A DNA stretch of 64,000 nt from Coptis chinensis (GCA_015680905.1 CM027377.1:36170501-36234500), one strand, 5' to 3'. Shown: positions 35,131-47,998, counted from the stretch's first letter. The notes: a model not told the origin generated them from the letters alone. Made by a program: numbers and translations.

Positions 35131-35914
35131 GCCCAACGTAATTACACAACAACTGAGAAAGAGTTCCTAGCTGTTGTCTATGCTTTGGATAAGTTTCGCC
35201 TTTACCTGGTTGGATCATCCACTATCGTATATATTGACCATGCCGCACTTCGGTACCGAAAAAAAGGAAAAGGGCGGCCGATTGTTCATTTGGATTCTTC
35301 TCTTGCAAGAATTCACCCCGGAAATCAAAGACAAAGAAAATAACCGAAAATGTGGTGGTCGACCATTTATCAAGGCTAGTTAGTGACATTGATAGTGATT
35401 CGAAGCCATCCGTGATTCTTTCCTGCACGAACATTTGTACTCCATTTTCTCCTTTCCATGATACGCGGATATCGTTAACTACCTAATTCTTGAGGAAGTT
35501 CCTTCCTCTTGGTCACGCACGATCGTAAAAGTTCTTATCCACTGTAAAATATTATTTATGGGATGACCCTACCTCTTTAAGTATTGTTCCGACCAACTCA
35601 TTCGTTCATTTGCATTCCTAACGGGAACACACCGACGTGTTATCCTTTGCCATGAACAATCTTGCGGTGGTCATTTTTGGAAAGAAAACGGCGCCAAAGT
35701 TTTGCAATGTGGTTTTATTGGCCTACCATTTTTCGCGATACACACCGAACATTGCAAAGCTTGCATTTCATTGTCGACACCTAGGTCGCATTACCAACGT
35801 AATATGATGCCCCTAAATCCCATTTTAATTGTGGAATTTTTTATGTTTGGGGCATTGATGTTATGGGACCCTTCCCTATTTCTCAAGGTTTTTCTACATT
35901 CTAGTCACTATGGG
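35131..35914 (+). pseudogene. RNase H end and integrase zinc-binding region
   Basis: TTEKEFLAVVYALDKFRLYLVG (about 35150-35215, not longer than shown in frame) is the RNase H end. After several breaks, HEQSCGGHF (about 35650) and EHCKACISL (35750) give the HHCC-type zinc-binding segment of a gypsy integrase, then PLNPILIVEFF and a Trp-Gly-X-Asp region. It runs into the solo LTR at 35915. Confidence 0.75.
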
Positions 35915-37449
35915 TGACACTCTAGCTCCTTTTGTGTTTAGATGGTATATGGATGATGTAGATGGATGATGGTCGTTGAACAAAAAGAAGCATTATCAAA
36001 AGCTAATTATCCCTCAATAAGTAAAAAGGATGAGTAGGTATCATTCCACTTTTAAATGTAAGAAGGACGAGGAATTTGGAAAGGGGCTTGAGGGATTAAA
36101 ACTATGATTGTAGAGATTTTAGATTCTAATGCTAAACTAAACTAAACTATTGAGAATTTATAAGAGAGGAATTCAAGAGATTAGAATCCACCAATAATTT
36201 TGACCTATGACCTTCTACTTCATGGTTGTTCTTACAATTAGACTACAATTAGGCAATCGAGCAAGTGCTGATGCCCTCTTGGACGAATATTTATGCTATT
36301 AATATCTTCTTTCCTTTTATGTAAGCTCGGGCATCCATTCAATGTATTACCAAGAGCAACATCAAGGAATATTTCCTAATAGGTGCCATTCAATGAATCA
36401 CCACTTAAGGCAAAACACAAAGAATACTTCCCTAGGCTGACCACTCCCGGCGGTCCTTCTAAAGCAACACAAAGAATATTTTCCTAACTCTAAAGAACTA
36501 TACTACTAGAAGAAAAGTAAAGAACACTAGCATGATATTAATATTGCAAAGCATAAACCCTATTCTATACTTCCATTCCCTGGTGTGGACAATAGAACTA
36601 ATAACTAAAAACATAAAGAACTAACCTGATTGAAGAACACCATGAACCAGAAGAATCATTAAATCTTAAGCACCGGCTTCATCTCCTCCCTTGAAAGAGA
36701 AGATTAGACTTCCATAAAGAAGGAAGAACATGAAGAACGAGAAGAAGAAGAGTCGAAGAATATAAAACTAGAAAGACTAATTTATTAAGACTCGGCTAGT
36801 TAAAACCGAATCTTTTATTATTAATCTCTCTCTGCCTCAAGTTCTGGAGACAAGAATATAAGTGAATTGACAAATTACATGAGGCACTTAGGTCCTCTAT
36901 TTATAGTGGTTACAATGAGTTCTAAAAGCATTCCAAACCGCTAATTGTTTTCTAATACAAATCAACTTCTTTCAGAGTCTAACTTCGTCTCCAAAACTGA
37001 GAAGGAAGTGGCTACAGTGTCATTTCATGCATTTGGATGCACGATTCACCTCTGATGCGAGCAATACATCTGGATGCACGATCCATGCGTCCCAGACGCA
37101 GAAGTCTATTTTCTTTTTTTTTGCTCTATCCTTCTATCCTCTTTTGCGGGCTTTGGTCCAAGCAACGAATCCTTTTGCCTTGGGCTTCCAAATAGGCTTT
37201 AAAATAGGTCCAAGTCGCATCTTTAATAGCTTCAATTCCTTGGCCTTCTCCATGATTGTCCACGGGCTTCCCATGTGATCCTTAATGCTCTGAATTGCTC
37301 CGTTTTATCCATTTTTCTCTAATATTCCACAAAACTCTCTCTTTCACCTTTAGAATCATAAAACATAACTTACAAACACAATTAGTCTACTAAGATGGAT
37401 AAACAAGAGGCATAATTGAAGGTTAAATTACACTTTTTGAGCACTTATC
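35915..37449 (-). mobile_element. 1.5-kb solo LTR inside integrase
   Basis: On the plus strand it starts TGACACTCTAGC and ends GCACTTATC. It matches the two LTRs at 40744-42408 and 48016-49683 along its length (ccctcaataagtaaa, ctaaactaaact, ggaagaacatgaagaacgag, catgcgtcccagacg blocks). Flanking atggg (35910-35914) and atgga (37450-37454) are a 4/5 TSD within the integrase codons that encode VTMDYVSKW. Read on the minus strand it starts (T)GATAAGTGC. Its retroelement family is that of the gag-protease element below. Confidence 0.85.
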
Positions 37450-38283
37450 ATGGACTATGTGTCCAAATAGATTGAGGCACTCGCATGTCGCTCCAATGAC
37501 CATAAGACTGTCGTGAAATTTGTGAAAGAGAGCATTTTCTCTCGTTTTGGTGTTCCCAAAGCTATCATCAGTGATGGGGGTACACATTTTTGTAATAAAT
37601 TTTTTGGGTTTTTAATGAAGAAATATGGAATTACTCACAAAGTTGCTACTCCATATCACCCACAAATGAGTGGCCAAGTGGAAGTCTCCAACAGAAAGAT
37701 AAAGTCCATTCTGGAGAAAACTGTCAATCCCTTAAGAAAAGACTGGTCTCTCTGGTTATCAGATACCTTGTGGGCATACCGAACGACATTTAAGACACCT
37801 ATAAGGATGTCTCCTTACCGCATCGTTTTTGGAAAACCTTGTCATCTACCAGTTGAACTTGAGCATCGTGCCCTATGGGCCATCAAAAGCCTCAATTACA
37901 ATATCAATGCGGTAGGCGATAAACGAAAACTGCAATTAAATGAGCTTGAGGAGATTCGGAGTGATGCTTATGATCTCTCAAAATCTTATAAAGCTAATAT
38001 GAAAAAAGTACACAACAAGCACATTTTGCATAAAGATTTCAAAATGGTCCAAAAAGTTTTACTTTACAACTCCATATTACACATTTTTCCTGGTAAATTG
38101 AAAACACGGTGGTCTGGTCCTTTCATTGTGTCAATTGTGACCCATTATAGGGCAATCTCTTTGCTTAATCCACAAGATAACAGCGAATTTCATGTAAATG
38201 GACAACACCTCAAACATTACCACGAGTTATGCTCCCCAACTGTTGAACAAACTCTTCTTCAGGATCCGGTCTACATAGATTAG
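37450..38283 (+). pseudogene. integrase catalytic core and C-terminus
   Basis: A clean 256-codon ORF (37513-38283) plus the start [17 protein letters not shown] just before it. DDE-type residues are visible: the second Asp in [15 protein letters not shown] and the Glu in [21 protein letters not shown]-like C-terminal part ([10 protein letters not shown]) and the tail [20 protein letters not shown] are typical of Athila/Tat gypsy integrases, which insert element DNA into the chromosome. Of all pol domains here it is the best preserved; the first catalytic Asp would lie across the solo LTR. Confidence 0.9.
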
Positions 38284-39720
38284 ATGTTTCATTTGGCGTA
38301 CTCAATCTTACTTTTTTTCTGTAAAAGTGCGCCATTTTGGTAGTGGGCCATCTTCTATTCTATGATCTCAAAAGTACTTTGAAGTGTGTGGTTGCAAGCA
38401 CCGGAGCCGTAGTCCACAAAAACTCTATTTTAGAATCGAGTATAAATGTCTTCGCAAAGCGAAAGCAAAGCGTTCCTATTGGTAAGCGATGAGTTCCAAA
38501 AATTTCACCTCCTTCCTTCTCTTCCCTTTTCTACTCTGCGTCCGCGAACTTCAGCTAATCATTTAGTGTAAGTCTCACTCATCCGAATAGGTAATGATTG
38601 TAGTACTTTTGCTCATAAACAACGTCTTGTGAAGGATGGGGTGGTGCATGCATTGTCAAACACCTTTCTATCAAGTCTTGACTTCATATCAATACTAGCC
38701 GGTATAAGGTATACTTTTGTCGACACTAGCTGAGCGGGATAAACCGTCTCCAAGACCGTTTATCCCACGGGTTGAGATTCATCTTGAGGATCTGATGTTA
38801 AAAGACTCGCAAACGTCTTGAGGATATGACGTTAAAAGACTCACTTTGTAGATATGTATATAGTTATCTTTTAAAATTCCCCTTGCATTAAGCTGTGCAT
38901 GTAGAGATTCATGTTCAACCTCGGATGTTGCCTACTTGAAACACGTACAGGCAATGGATTCCACCAGGCCAACCCCTAGAATTGGTTACTTTGAATTCCC
39001 TTTGGGGAGGTTTGAGGATAGCCGTATGTAATAAGGGCAATATTATTAGACCGTAGCGTGCACGGACCAAGATGGTACCATCCTGCCCCTAGACCCATTA
39101 TACATAAAGGTGAAACCACAGTCTAGCTAGATTGGGTTCCCTCCAGAGCCGATATGACAGTTGCCTATGAATTTAAATGGTGACTCTTCTGGACATCCAG
39201 TGTTGTTCACATTAATCTGCCTTAGAAATAAAACCATATAAAAATAAAAAAAATTGTTCATAAATAAAACATCCCTCCTTCTTTCAAAAATTCTTGTAGC
39301 CTTTGAGAATGACTCATATAATTGGATGGCATTTTTTGTGCCGATAATTCGGGTAGCTCATTTATCCAATTCGAGTCGAACGAGTCATAATGCGCATTTA
39401 CATTTTTAGGCTTAATTGGGGCTTTTGACTTGATTTGGGCTTGGGAAAAATTTTGGGCCCGACCAAATCTTGTAATTCTAGGCCCATGTATAAACCGAGA
39501 CACCCATCCCACGCATCACCATTTCATCTTTCATCTTCCCCAAAATCCGGATCTAAGTTCCCTCAGACGTATCGATCTCTAGACGCGAGAGCGACCCCTA
39601 TCGCTAAATTTGAGTCTTGCGCAAGACCATTATAGCTTGCTTTCAAATTCCCTTCCGTCAACAACTTCCAATTCTTCCCCTTATCTCAAATCTATAACCA
39701 TCCTCTTCCTGCGATCACCA
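38284..39720 (+). other. post-integrase spacer with putative promoter
   Basis: Noncoding stretch after the pol stop. It ends in an arrangement that looks like a promoter for the next ORF: GGGCCC/TGGGCC motifs (about 39455 and 39481), TATAAA at 39489-39494 and a C/T-rich leader up to the ATG at 39721. Athila elements are known to carry a long noncoding region here. Confidence 0.5.
39489..39494 (+). promoter_or_regulatory. TATA-like box before ORF 3a
   Basis: TATAAA lies 227 bases before the ORF 3a ATG and just after a TGGGCC-type motif. Similar boxes precede ORF 3b and the small membrane ORF, which strengthens the reading. Position-based inference. Confidence 0.35.
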
Positions 39721-40743
39721 ATGGCCGGAAATAGGCGAATTTCGGTGGAAAAAAATTTTGGATCACTATTTGAAAATGGGATGTTTTATCCATTTTTTGA
39801 TATGGAAATACACTCTAGAGGATGAGAGTATCTCTTGTATGCTAACGGCGGGTTGTATTCAACGGATTTGGTGTTGAAATTTTACAACAATGGTAGCTTT
39901 AATGGAGACCATTTTTGGGTCACCATAGACGGAGTGCGCCACCAAGTCACACCCGCTTTGATCTCCGGGATCACAGGCATACCTATTGTCGACCACGTGC
40001 TGACTCAGCAGCAGTCCATGAATCCACGGACTTACGACCTCATGCTCGACACGCTGATCGAGGGTGATTATAAAATGGTGGGGAAATGTGTGTATCAACG
40101 CCCGATCTGACGGAACCGGTGGCCGTGACTCAATGGTCGGGACGAGAATGTCATTGGCACCTCAAAGCCATCGGACATTAACAAGACAATTCTCCACCTA
40201 CTCTGGATCCTCCAGGGCGTAAAGGGTAACTTCTCGCGATAGTCACCTTTCTATTCGATATCATTACGCATGCCACACTCAAGTCAGCCCCTCTTGCCGT
40301 TCTTGTAACGCAAGTTATGATTAATTTGGGTTTCCTGTCTGCCACCTCGTTAGTCCTTATGCTGCCATATGAGAATATGCATGTTTTTAAGAAGTGTGCA
40401 TACTGTCCCCATGGGAACCCACCGCTCGCATGGCAGCTGAACATGATCACATGGGTCCAAATCACCCACCCCCTCCACCTTTCTTTGATGAGGCTGCTAT
40501 GAGCCAGATGAACCATCATATGGATGCCTTATGCACCATGAACAGTGGCATGAGAGACATGTATACTCGCCATATATCGATGGAACATACCATGGGCGAG
40601 TTCACGGAGGATATGACCACTCGCCACGAGTCACTGACAGACACCATGGGCGAATTTCAGCAAGAAATGCGCACTTCTATGAATGCATTTCAGGTTAATA
40701 TGACTACTCGCCAGAATCAGTTCCAGCGAATGCTCATGGCGAA
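39721..40743 (+). pseudogene. downstream ORF 3a, plant transposon protein type
   Basis: The ATG at 39721 opens MAGNRRISVEKNFGSLF..GMFYPFFDM, then after a TGA continues YSTDLVLKFYNNGSF, HFWVTIDGVRHQVTPALISG (39835-40110) and, after more breaks, a His/Pro linker and a coiled-coil-like C-terminus with repeated 'M.TRH..MGEF' (40500-40740). The layout resembles the 'putative plant transposon protein' domain found in Athila-type env-position ORFs. Function is unknown. It is homologous to ORF 3b and probably 3c. The C-terminus is cut by the minus-strand element at 40744. Confidence 0.6.
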
Positions 40744-42408
40744 TGACACTGCCTCTTTTTGTGTGTGTAGATGAGATGATGGGTGATGTAGATAGATGAT
40801 GATCGTTAAACAAATAGAAGCGTATCAAAATCTAATTATCCCTCAATAAGTAAAGGATGAGTAGGGTATCGTTCCACTTTTTAAGTGTATGTTTATATGA
40901 AGGGAGGAATTTGGAAAGGGGTTTGAGGGATTAAAACTATAATTGTAGAGATTTTAGATTCTAATGCTAAACTAAACTAAACTAACTAAACTTATACTAA
41001 AGCTAAGAATTGGAAATAAGGAGAGAATATGAGAGAGATAGATTCAAGAGATTCAAATCCACCAATGCTTTTGATTCAATGACTTTTTGCTTCATGTTGT
41101 TCTCCAAGTAGACTACAATCGGGCAATCGAGCGAGTGCCGATGCCTTTTTGGGTGAAACATCGTTAAACAATTAACTCTACTTAAGGTTGTTCCTATGTT
41201 CATATTACTAGTATCTCTTTCCTTTTATGTGAGCTTGGGCAGCTATTCAATGAATCACCATCTAAGGCAAACACAAGGAATGATTCCCTTACTTTAAAAC
41301 ACTACACAATTAGAAGAAAAGTAGAGAATAATAGTATAATATTCAATTACAATAAATAAAACTCTATTCTAGCATTATATTCAATTGCAATAAATAAAAG
41401 CATGTTACTAGCAAATATTCAATTGCAATAAATAAAACCCTAAACTAGCATGATATTCAATTGTAATAAATAAAACCTTAATCTATACTTCCATCCCAGT
41501 GTGTGGGCAATGGAACTAATAACTAAAACATAAAGAACTAACTGATTGAAGAACACCATAAACCGGAAGAATCATTAAACCTTAAGCACGGCTTCATCTC
41601 CTCCCTTGAAGGAGAAGATTAGCCTTCCATAAAGAAGGAAGAACACGAAGAGCGAGAAGAAGAAGAGTCGAAGAATATAAGACTAGAAAGACTAATTTAT
41701 TAAGACTCGACTAGTTAAAACCGATCTTTTATTATTAATCTCTCTCAAGTCAAGTTAAGGAGACAAGAATATAAGTGAATTGGCAAATTACATGAGGCAC
41801 TTAGGTCCTCTATTTATAGGGGTTACAATGAGCTCTAGAAGCATTCCAAACCGTCATTTGTTTCCTAATACAAATAGACTTCTTCGAGTCCGACTTCGTC
41901 TTCAAAGCGAGAAGGAATTGGCTCTGATTGTCGATTCATGCGCTGGACGCATTATTCATGCGTCCCAGACTTAATCAATGCGTCTGGACGCTTTGATTTA
42001 TCGCCCCGGATGCACTTCAATCGCGTCCCGGGCCTTTCGATACATGCATCCCAGACGCATAAGCCGATTTTCTCTCTTCTGCTCTATCCTTCTATCCTCT
42101 TTTGCGGGCTTTGGTCCAAACAACGAATCATTTGGCCTTGGGCTTCCAAATAGACTTTAAAATAGGTCCAAGTTGCATCTTTAACAGCTCCAATTCCTTG
42201 GCCTTCTCCATGATTGTCCAAGGGCCTCCCATGTGATCCTTAATGCTCCGAATTGCTTCGTTTTACCCCATTTTCTCTAATATTCTACAAAACTCTCTTT
42301 TTCACATGTAGAATCTTAAAACACAACTTATAAACACTATTAGTCCACTAAGATGGCTAAACAAGAGGCATAATCGAGGGTTAAATAGCACTTTTTGAGC
42401 ACTTATCA
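40744..42408 (-). repeat. 3' LTR of the gag-protease element
   Basis: On the minus strand it starts TGATAAGTGC and ends AGTGTCA. It is nearly collinear with 48016-49683, including the 'ttcaattgcaataaataaaa' repeats (about four units, 41340-41475) and the cg-rich 'catgcgtcccagac' block (41935-42060). Confidence 0.9.
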
Positions 42409-43286
42409 CAACTCCCAACTAGCCTTTTGCTAGTCTCTTAGCAAATAAGATAAAAAAATAGATAAGTGATCAAAATCACATCCTAATAACAAAAATAAAA
42501 TCCTAACTCATTTTTTAGAGGGCATCGCGATTGCATTTACCATATGCAACAAGGCTTTAAACCTTTATGTTCCCCAAAAAGGACGAGTTATAGTCTCGTG
42601 AGGGTTTTCAGGTGATATACCCACAAAATCAATCAATAGCATGTTCAAGAATGATAGTATTTTTCAGAGAGAGAAATTCCTTACCCACTTAGTGCTTACT
42701 CCAACAGACGGTCTCCATTACTAACTACATTTTGCAAAGACTCATAGATTATGATGGGAGACAAGTAAAAATTGACAAAATTCTTAATCAAGGCTTATGT
42801 GTGTACTTAGTCAATCTCCTATACTCTCCTATCCAAGAAACGGAATCCCTAGTTTACCATAGGTAGATAATCTCGACTTTCAATCCTCACCAGTCATACT
42901 CTCAGAAAAGAATCTCTCAGAAGATGGTCTACTATTTTACCTCATGTATGTGGGGAAAAGAATAATGCAACGAACATCCCACATACTACCTTGAAAAACA
43001 GAGACTTGAATAAAAGTAGTCTCATGGAAAGAATGTCAATCACATATGAAGTGTCGGGTCCTTCACTTTAGCATCCTCTCACCTATTCTAGACTTCATAC
43101 CATACTGTAGTGATAAGTCATGGGTTGTAACTTGGCTTGGGTATTGGTTTATGAAGAAAAGGTAAAAAGGATTCTAAGGTTGTTTTGAAAAACACTAAGG
43201 GTTTTGCTTTCTTTCTTTGGAAGATTTCTTCAAATTACGTATTGCGAGAGAAAATTCTTCCTTTGTCTTAGCTTTTCCATCCATTA

Positions 43287-43320
<34 letters not shown>

Positions 43321-44361
43321 CTTCGATTGGTATATCCTTGATTAGTCTTTGGATATGCTTGTTTTCCACTAGCTTCTTTCACTTTTGATGAATGATGGTC
43401 TTCATTGTATCTCTCGATATTTCCTTGTAATCTTCCTTTTGTGGTCTTTCTTCCTCCTTGTGCCCCTCGTATTCTCAGAAACATATGGGTATGGATGATA
43501 AAGATTTTAGCTATACTCCTTGTCTGGAGTTGGGTAAAGGGTAGGGAGTTTTATGAAAGAAAATGGCTTATTGTAAGGCGCAAAAGGGTTTAACATGATG
43601 GTCCTACTAGGTGGGATAAAGGCTGAATGGGTTCACTACTTGGCTTATCAGTCTATCTCCCCAGTTGATGTCACTTCGTGATTAACCAAATCAACAAAAT
43701 AATGAGACTATATTACAACGACATAAAGAACTGAAAGATGTTGAGTCACTAAGACTCGGATTTTTCTTAAGAACTCTCCAAAGAATGGGTATAAAGCTCA
43801 AGTCTCACGGGCTAAGTCTAAATATTCTACTTCCAGTTTACTAGGGGTTTAAATCTCTCTTCTAGCAAAAGTATACAAAACTGATCAAGTATTATGGTGG
43901 TACCTTAATAAAGAATTCTATCAACAAGAACTATGTCCGAGCATAATAAATAGTCTAAGCGGTAATGAAATCAATAATATCAACTATCTATCAAACTCAA
44001 CACTAAGCAGTATAGAATATATATCCCGGACTCATCATTAAAATTCATTTTTCTCATGCAAGTGATATGGAAACAAAAATATTTTTTGTTTTGAAAATTA
44101 ATTTTGAAATTCATTTTTCTCAAGTACTTCTCAAGTACACCCTCCCCTACTTATGCATGCATTGACCTCAATGTATAAAGAAGTAAATGAAATGGATGAG
44201 AAAAAGGTAGGATATTACCATTGATGCGAGAATATCGAGAATTAGTTCAAGAAACAAATTTTTAGGTCTTTTTCGTCGGATCCCCAAGGCGTAATGTGAG
44301 TCTTTTAAAAGTCAGATTCTCAAGACTTTATATCATGCATTATCAATTTGGAGTGAAGAGA
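42409..44361 (-). other. noncoding 3' region of the gag-protease element
   Basis: Read on the minus strand this lies after the protease-coiled-coil ORF. It contains a poly-A/T run (43288-43317) and no pol domain. A purine-rich tract (GTTGGGAGTTG) abuts the LTR at 42409 and is the likely polypurine tract. Confidence 0.6.
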
Positions 44362-45480
44362 TCAGATTTTCTCACCCAAATCGGCCGAATGTTTGGAGGG
44401 GCGAGGAGGTCTCACCTTGTGGGTCATCAAAATAGTCCTTGATATCTTTGGAAAGATTGTTGGTGAAGTTGCTTCTCTACCTTGAATTATTTTAGGTCTG
44501 ACGATTGTGTGATAGGCCTTGTGGTTCCTCTGTGTAGAAGATTGATGAAAATCTTTCTTTCTAACAGGATAATAGTATCTGATGTGTCCTTTACCACCAC
44601 AGTAATGATAATGGATGTCTGGCTGACTGCGCTCAAGGTGGGCGGTAGACTGGTTTACATACTTCTCTTGTTCAGACAATGATGGTGTAGAAGAAGCTTC
44701 AACAGTGCAATTCTCCTTATCAATATGGTTCACTTTCTGCTTTAGAAGACTCATTTCAGTTTTTAGATTCTGTTGTTTTTCCAAAATTTCTTTAAGCTGA
44801 TTTTCTAGTAACTGATTTTTCTGGGCAGAAGTCTGTTGTTCATCCTGAAATGTAGAGTTCATCTTCTCAAGATATGATACTCTCTCTGTCAATTTTCCAT
44901 TCTTCTCACTTAAATTCTGAATTTTCTGCAGAGATTCCAAGAACATGGCTAGCAGCGCCTCTGTGGTGGGGTTCTCAGGTTCATCACAGTTTTCTGTAGA
45001 TTGAGCACTTTCAATTGTATCTTCGAATGGGATGAATTCTTGTATCATACTATCAAGGAAGTACACCTCTCCACCTTCGGCTTCATCACAATCCTTACAC
45101 AGGTGAAAGATATTTATGTCCATGGACATCTTACCAAAGTTGATCTTCATTTCACCGTTGTAACAATTTATCAAAGCTTTTGCGGTAGCGAGGAAAGGTC
45201 GGCCTAGAATAATTGGAATTTTATCAAAGGCTTCCTGGGTGTCTATCATAATGAAATCCACTGGATAGTAGAAATCGGCTACTTGAACAAGAACATCCTC
45301 AACTATGCCTCTGGGAATCTTGGTAGAATGGTCAGCTAACTTTAATTTGACTTTTGTAGGCTTTAGGTTCTCCAGGCCCAACGCTTGGTACACATGATAT
45401 GGCAAGAGATTAACACTAGCACCAAGGTCTAAAAGAGCATTACCCGTGAATTTTTCTCCTATCCTGCATGATATTGTAGG
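44362..45480 (-). CDS. protease, coiled coil and zinc knuckle ORF
   Basis: The 347-codon ORF (45405-44362) extends upstream in frame to include ALLDLGASVNLLPYHVYQ, the active site of a gypsy protease (D-L-G-A). DKIPIILGRPFLATAKALIN completes the fold at about residues 60-85. After it comes a Glu/Gln/Lys-rich coiled coil (about residues 150-240, NQLLENQLKEILEKQQNLKT region) and a degenerate CCHC knuckle (HYCGGKGHIRYYYPV). The last part is unlike the usual gypsy continuation into RT and resembles the gag end of Copia elements, so this may be a chimera. The ORF ends with GEKI and a stop, with no RT. A stop lies upstream at about 45485. Confidence 0.75.
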   Translation of the reverse strand, partial: PTISCRIGEKFTGNALLDLGASVNLLPYHVYQALGLENLKPTKVKLKLADHSTKIPRGIVEDVLVQVADFYYPVDFIMIDTQEAFDKIPIILGRPFLATAKALINCYNGEMKINFGKMSMDINIFHLCKDCDEAEGGEVYFLDSMIQEFIPFEDTIESAQSTENCDEPENPTTEALLAMFLESLQKIQNLSEKNGKLTERVSYLEKMNSTFQDEQQTSAQKNQLLENQLKEILEKQQNLKTEMSLLKQKVNHIDKENCTVEASSTPSLSEQEKYVNQSTAHLERSQPDIHYHYCGGKGHIRYYYPVRKKDFHQSSTQRNHKAYHTIVRPKIIQGREATSPTIFPKISRTILMTHKVRPPRPSKHSADLGEKI

Positions 45481-45543
45481 ACTTCACGGATCTTTGAGCT
45501 TATTTGGAGCTTGGCGATGGATAATAGATGTTGTTTGTCCAAG

Positions 45544-46254
45544 CTAGAAACGGCTAAGCTTTGGAACATAAGTACTTCTCTTTATGTTGCATGCATCCTT
45601 CAAGAATTTGGCATATGATGGCAAGCTGCTTGATCGCTTTGAGAAAGGGATATTGATGTTATCTTTCTCAAATGCCTCCTTCATCTCTAAAATTGCTTGT
45701 CCTTTTTGCTTTGAGCAAAAAAAATAGGAAAAAGGTGCTTTTGGTACAAACACATCAGCATGTGTTTGCTCTTCTTTCTCTTTGGTCTTCTTGCATATCT
45801 TGTCTTGGTCATCTTGACAAATGGGAGTGGAAAGGATTTCCCCCACTTCCTTTTGAAATTCATTTGAAATCTTGACCGATTGCTCTGTAGCAATGTCATC
45901 ATGAGAAGGTAAGTCAACCTTGTAGTCTATCTTCAATCCTGATCTGAGAGTAGTAACTGAGCTTACATGATCATGGAGGTGATCAGTACTAGAAGTTGTC
46001 TCAATATGGCATACATCTTCACTCTTCGATATTGGTTCCAATAAGCTAGGTTGAGTGGCTTGTGTCTTTACAGACAAAGCAGTAGTGAGTTGGTCGACCT
46101 TAGCCTCTAGAGACTCCATTCTCGGAACATTGACTTGCACGAGATTGCTTTGGAGATTGGTGAGGCAGAATGCAATAAGCTCTAGAACACTTTCAAACTT
46201 CTGATTTTTCTGTGATAGCAAAGTAATTGCATTCTCGGGTTGGCGGTGCGGCAT
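45544..46254 (-). CDS. gag C-terminal region
   Basis: A 236-codon ORF includes KVDQLTTALSVKTQ (helical), a Ser/Thr-rich linker, HVSSVTTLRSG, KAPFSYFF..QAILEMKEAFEKDNINIPF and LPSYAKFLKDACNIKR. The last block is the conserved end of Athila-type gag, just before protease. It is separated from the capsid ORF by degenerate sequence (46255-46440) and from protease by a stop. Confidence 0.75.
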   Translation of the reverse strand: MPHRQPENAITLLSQKNQKFESVLELIAFCLTNLQSNLVQVNVPRMESLEAKVDQLTTALSVKTQATQPSLLEPISKSEDVCHIETTSSTDHLHDHVSSVTTLRSGLKIDYKVDLPSHDDIATEQSVKISNEFQKEVGEILSTPICQDDQDKICKKTKEKEEQTHADVFVPKAPFSYFFCSKQKGQAILEMKEAFEKDNINIPFSKRSSSLPSYAKFLKDACNIKRSTYVPKLSRF

Positions 46255-46439
46255 AATTTCTCCTAGGATCGAGGCAATAACTCTCCACTTGTATTGGAAT
46301 TTTGTTGAGAGTATAATTGTTGTTGAGGGACCAACTATGAAACTTGACTTCTCGTGGAATATAACTTTGATCTTGAGAACCTAGGGGTCCGGCGATTACG
46401 TCTCAATAATTACCTTGAAAGTTATTACCACCTTGGTTG

Positions 46440-47466
46440 GGCCTCACGAAATGAGTTTATATTGTACTCTCCAACCGATGCATGTTGATAGTAACCGGGA
46501 CATTCTAGAGTTGCATGGGAAGTGTCGAACGGACTTAGCGATATTGGCTAGCTTGCATGGTGGGAGAGATTTATCTTGAGACTTGTTGAACTTGGAGGGA
46601 TTCATAGAGAACTGATTAAATTTCTTACTCAGAGTTTCAATGCTGGTGGCCAGGCTGGCCAATGTAGACTTCAGTTCTTGATCTTATTGTTCATGTGCTT
46701 GGTAACCAAATTGCTTTGGCTCCCCCTCCATGCTAGCGACATCCTCGTTGCTAGTAGTCCATTGTTGTGTTTCTTCAGCTAAATTTTCGAGAAAGTTGTA
46801 AGCTTCCTCTCCATCCATCGATGTAAACTTGCCTTTGTGCATTGACTGTATCATCTGCTTGTTCATCATCGAGAGTCCTCGATAGAAAAAATGAGCCAAT
46901 GTGCTCTTGTCATATCCATGATGTGGACATGAGACTAGCAGATTATTGAATTTCTCCCAGCTTTGATGATATTCTTCAGTCACTTTTCCTTTGAAATTTC
47001 TAATGGCTTGCTGCATGGCATCTGTCTTCTGGGGTGGGTAAAACTTGTTCATAAACTTTGTTCTCAACTTCTCCCAATTATCTATTGAATTGATCGGTTG
47101 TGCAGTTAACCATTCGGAGGCTTTACATTCGAGTGAGAGCGGAAAAAGAATCAACTTGATACTCTCATCTCAGATATTCTGGTTCTTGAAAGTTCTGAGG
47201 ACTGATAGAAATTTGTTCATGTGAACATAATGTTGATCATTATCTGAACCGTTGAACTTTGGAAGCATAGAGATTACTGATGCTCTAAGCTCAAACTGGT
47301 TAGCTTCTGTTTCTGGAAAAACAATACTGCTGGGTGGGTCTCCAATGATTGGTGAATAGAAATCGCTCAACTTCTTCCTCTGTTGTGCTTGCATGGGTGG
47401 GATAGCGGGGATTATTGGTGTCCAAAACACCTCCATCATTCGCGTCTTGGCCATTATATCAATCAT
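46440..47466 (-). pseudogene. gag capsid region with two in-frame stops
   Basis: The frame starts MIDIMAKTRMMEVFW at 47466 and stays open except for a TGA at about 47170 and a TAA at about 46684. In the middle, PLSLECKASEWLTAQP, WEKLRTKFMNKFYPPQK, YHQSWEKFNNLLVSCPHHG and FYRGLSMMNKQMI give the retrotransposon gag (capsid) domain at about residues 100-210. Both stops look like single-base changes, so the element was recently coding. Gag forms the particle that packages the RNA. Confidence 0.8.
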
Positions 47467-47998
47467 CTAGTATTCTTGCTATGCGAAGATGATGAAAACT
47501 ATCCTATTATGCTTGAATGCAATTAAACTAATATGCAACTATTCTAAATTATACTTAATATGCAAAACTACTTTCCTTCAACTTGGTTGGGCTTTGCAGC
47601 TAGTATCTGCCTGGTTGTCTAAAATTTATCTCTTCTAGGGTTATGGTGAATCACTTGGATTGCTTAAGTACCACACGCCCTGGGCGATAGTCCGTTTGTC
47701 AAGATTCGGACAAAAACACTAGAGTTTGATGTTTATTTGTGTTGGCTTACAACTTCAATTGTTGAAAAGGTCCTAAATGCAATTATACTAGAAAGCAATA
47801 AAACTAAACTACGATGCAACTATACTAAGAATTAATGAAATAAAAAGAATGAAGATTCAACTAACACGGATGGTAGATCTTGTCTTGAGATGTCCTTCAA
47901 GTTTCTTTCTTTTCAAAAGGTTGGATGATGCAACTAAAATTGCCTCAAGATCCAAAGTTCTAATCTTGAAAGAAAACGTTAAACATAAACAACTTAAA

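Noticed and set aside
43284..43484. Lys-rich minus-strand ORF ending in a poly-Lys run
   Set aside because: It is generated by the poly-T/A tract in the noncoding 3' region of the element.
44482..46782. Plus-strand ORFs across the gag-protease region
   Set aside because: They are shadows of the minus-strand gag and protease genes, which carry recognisable domains.
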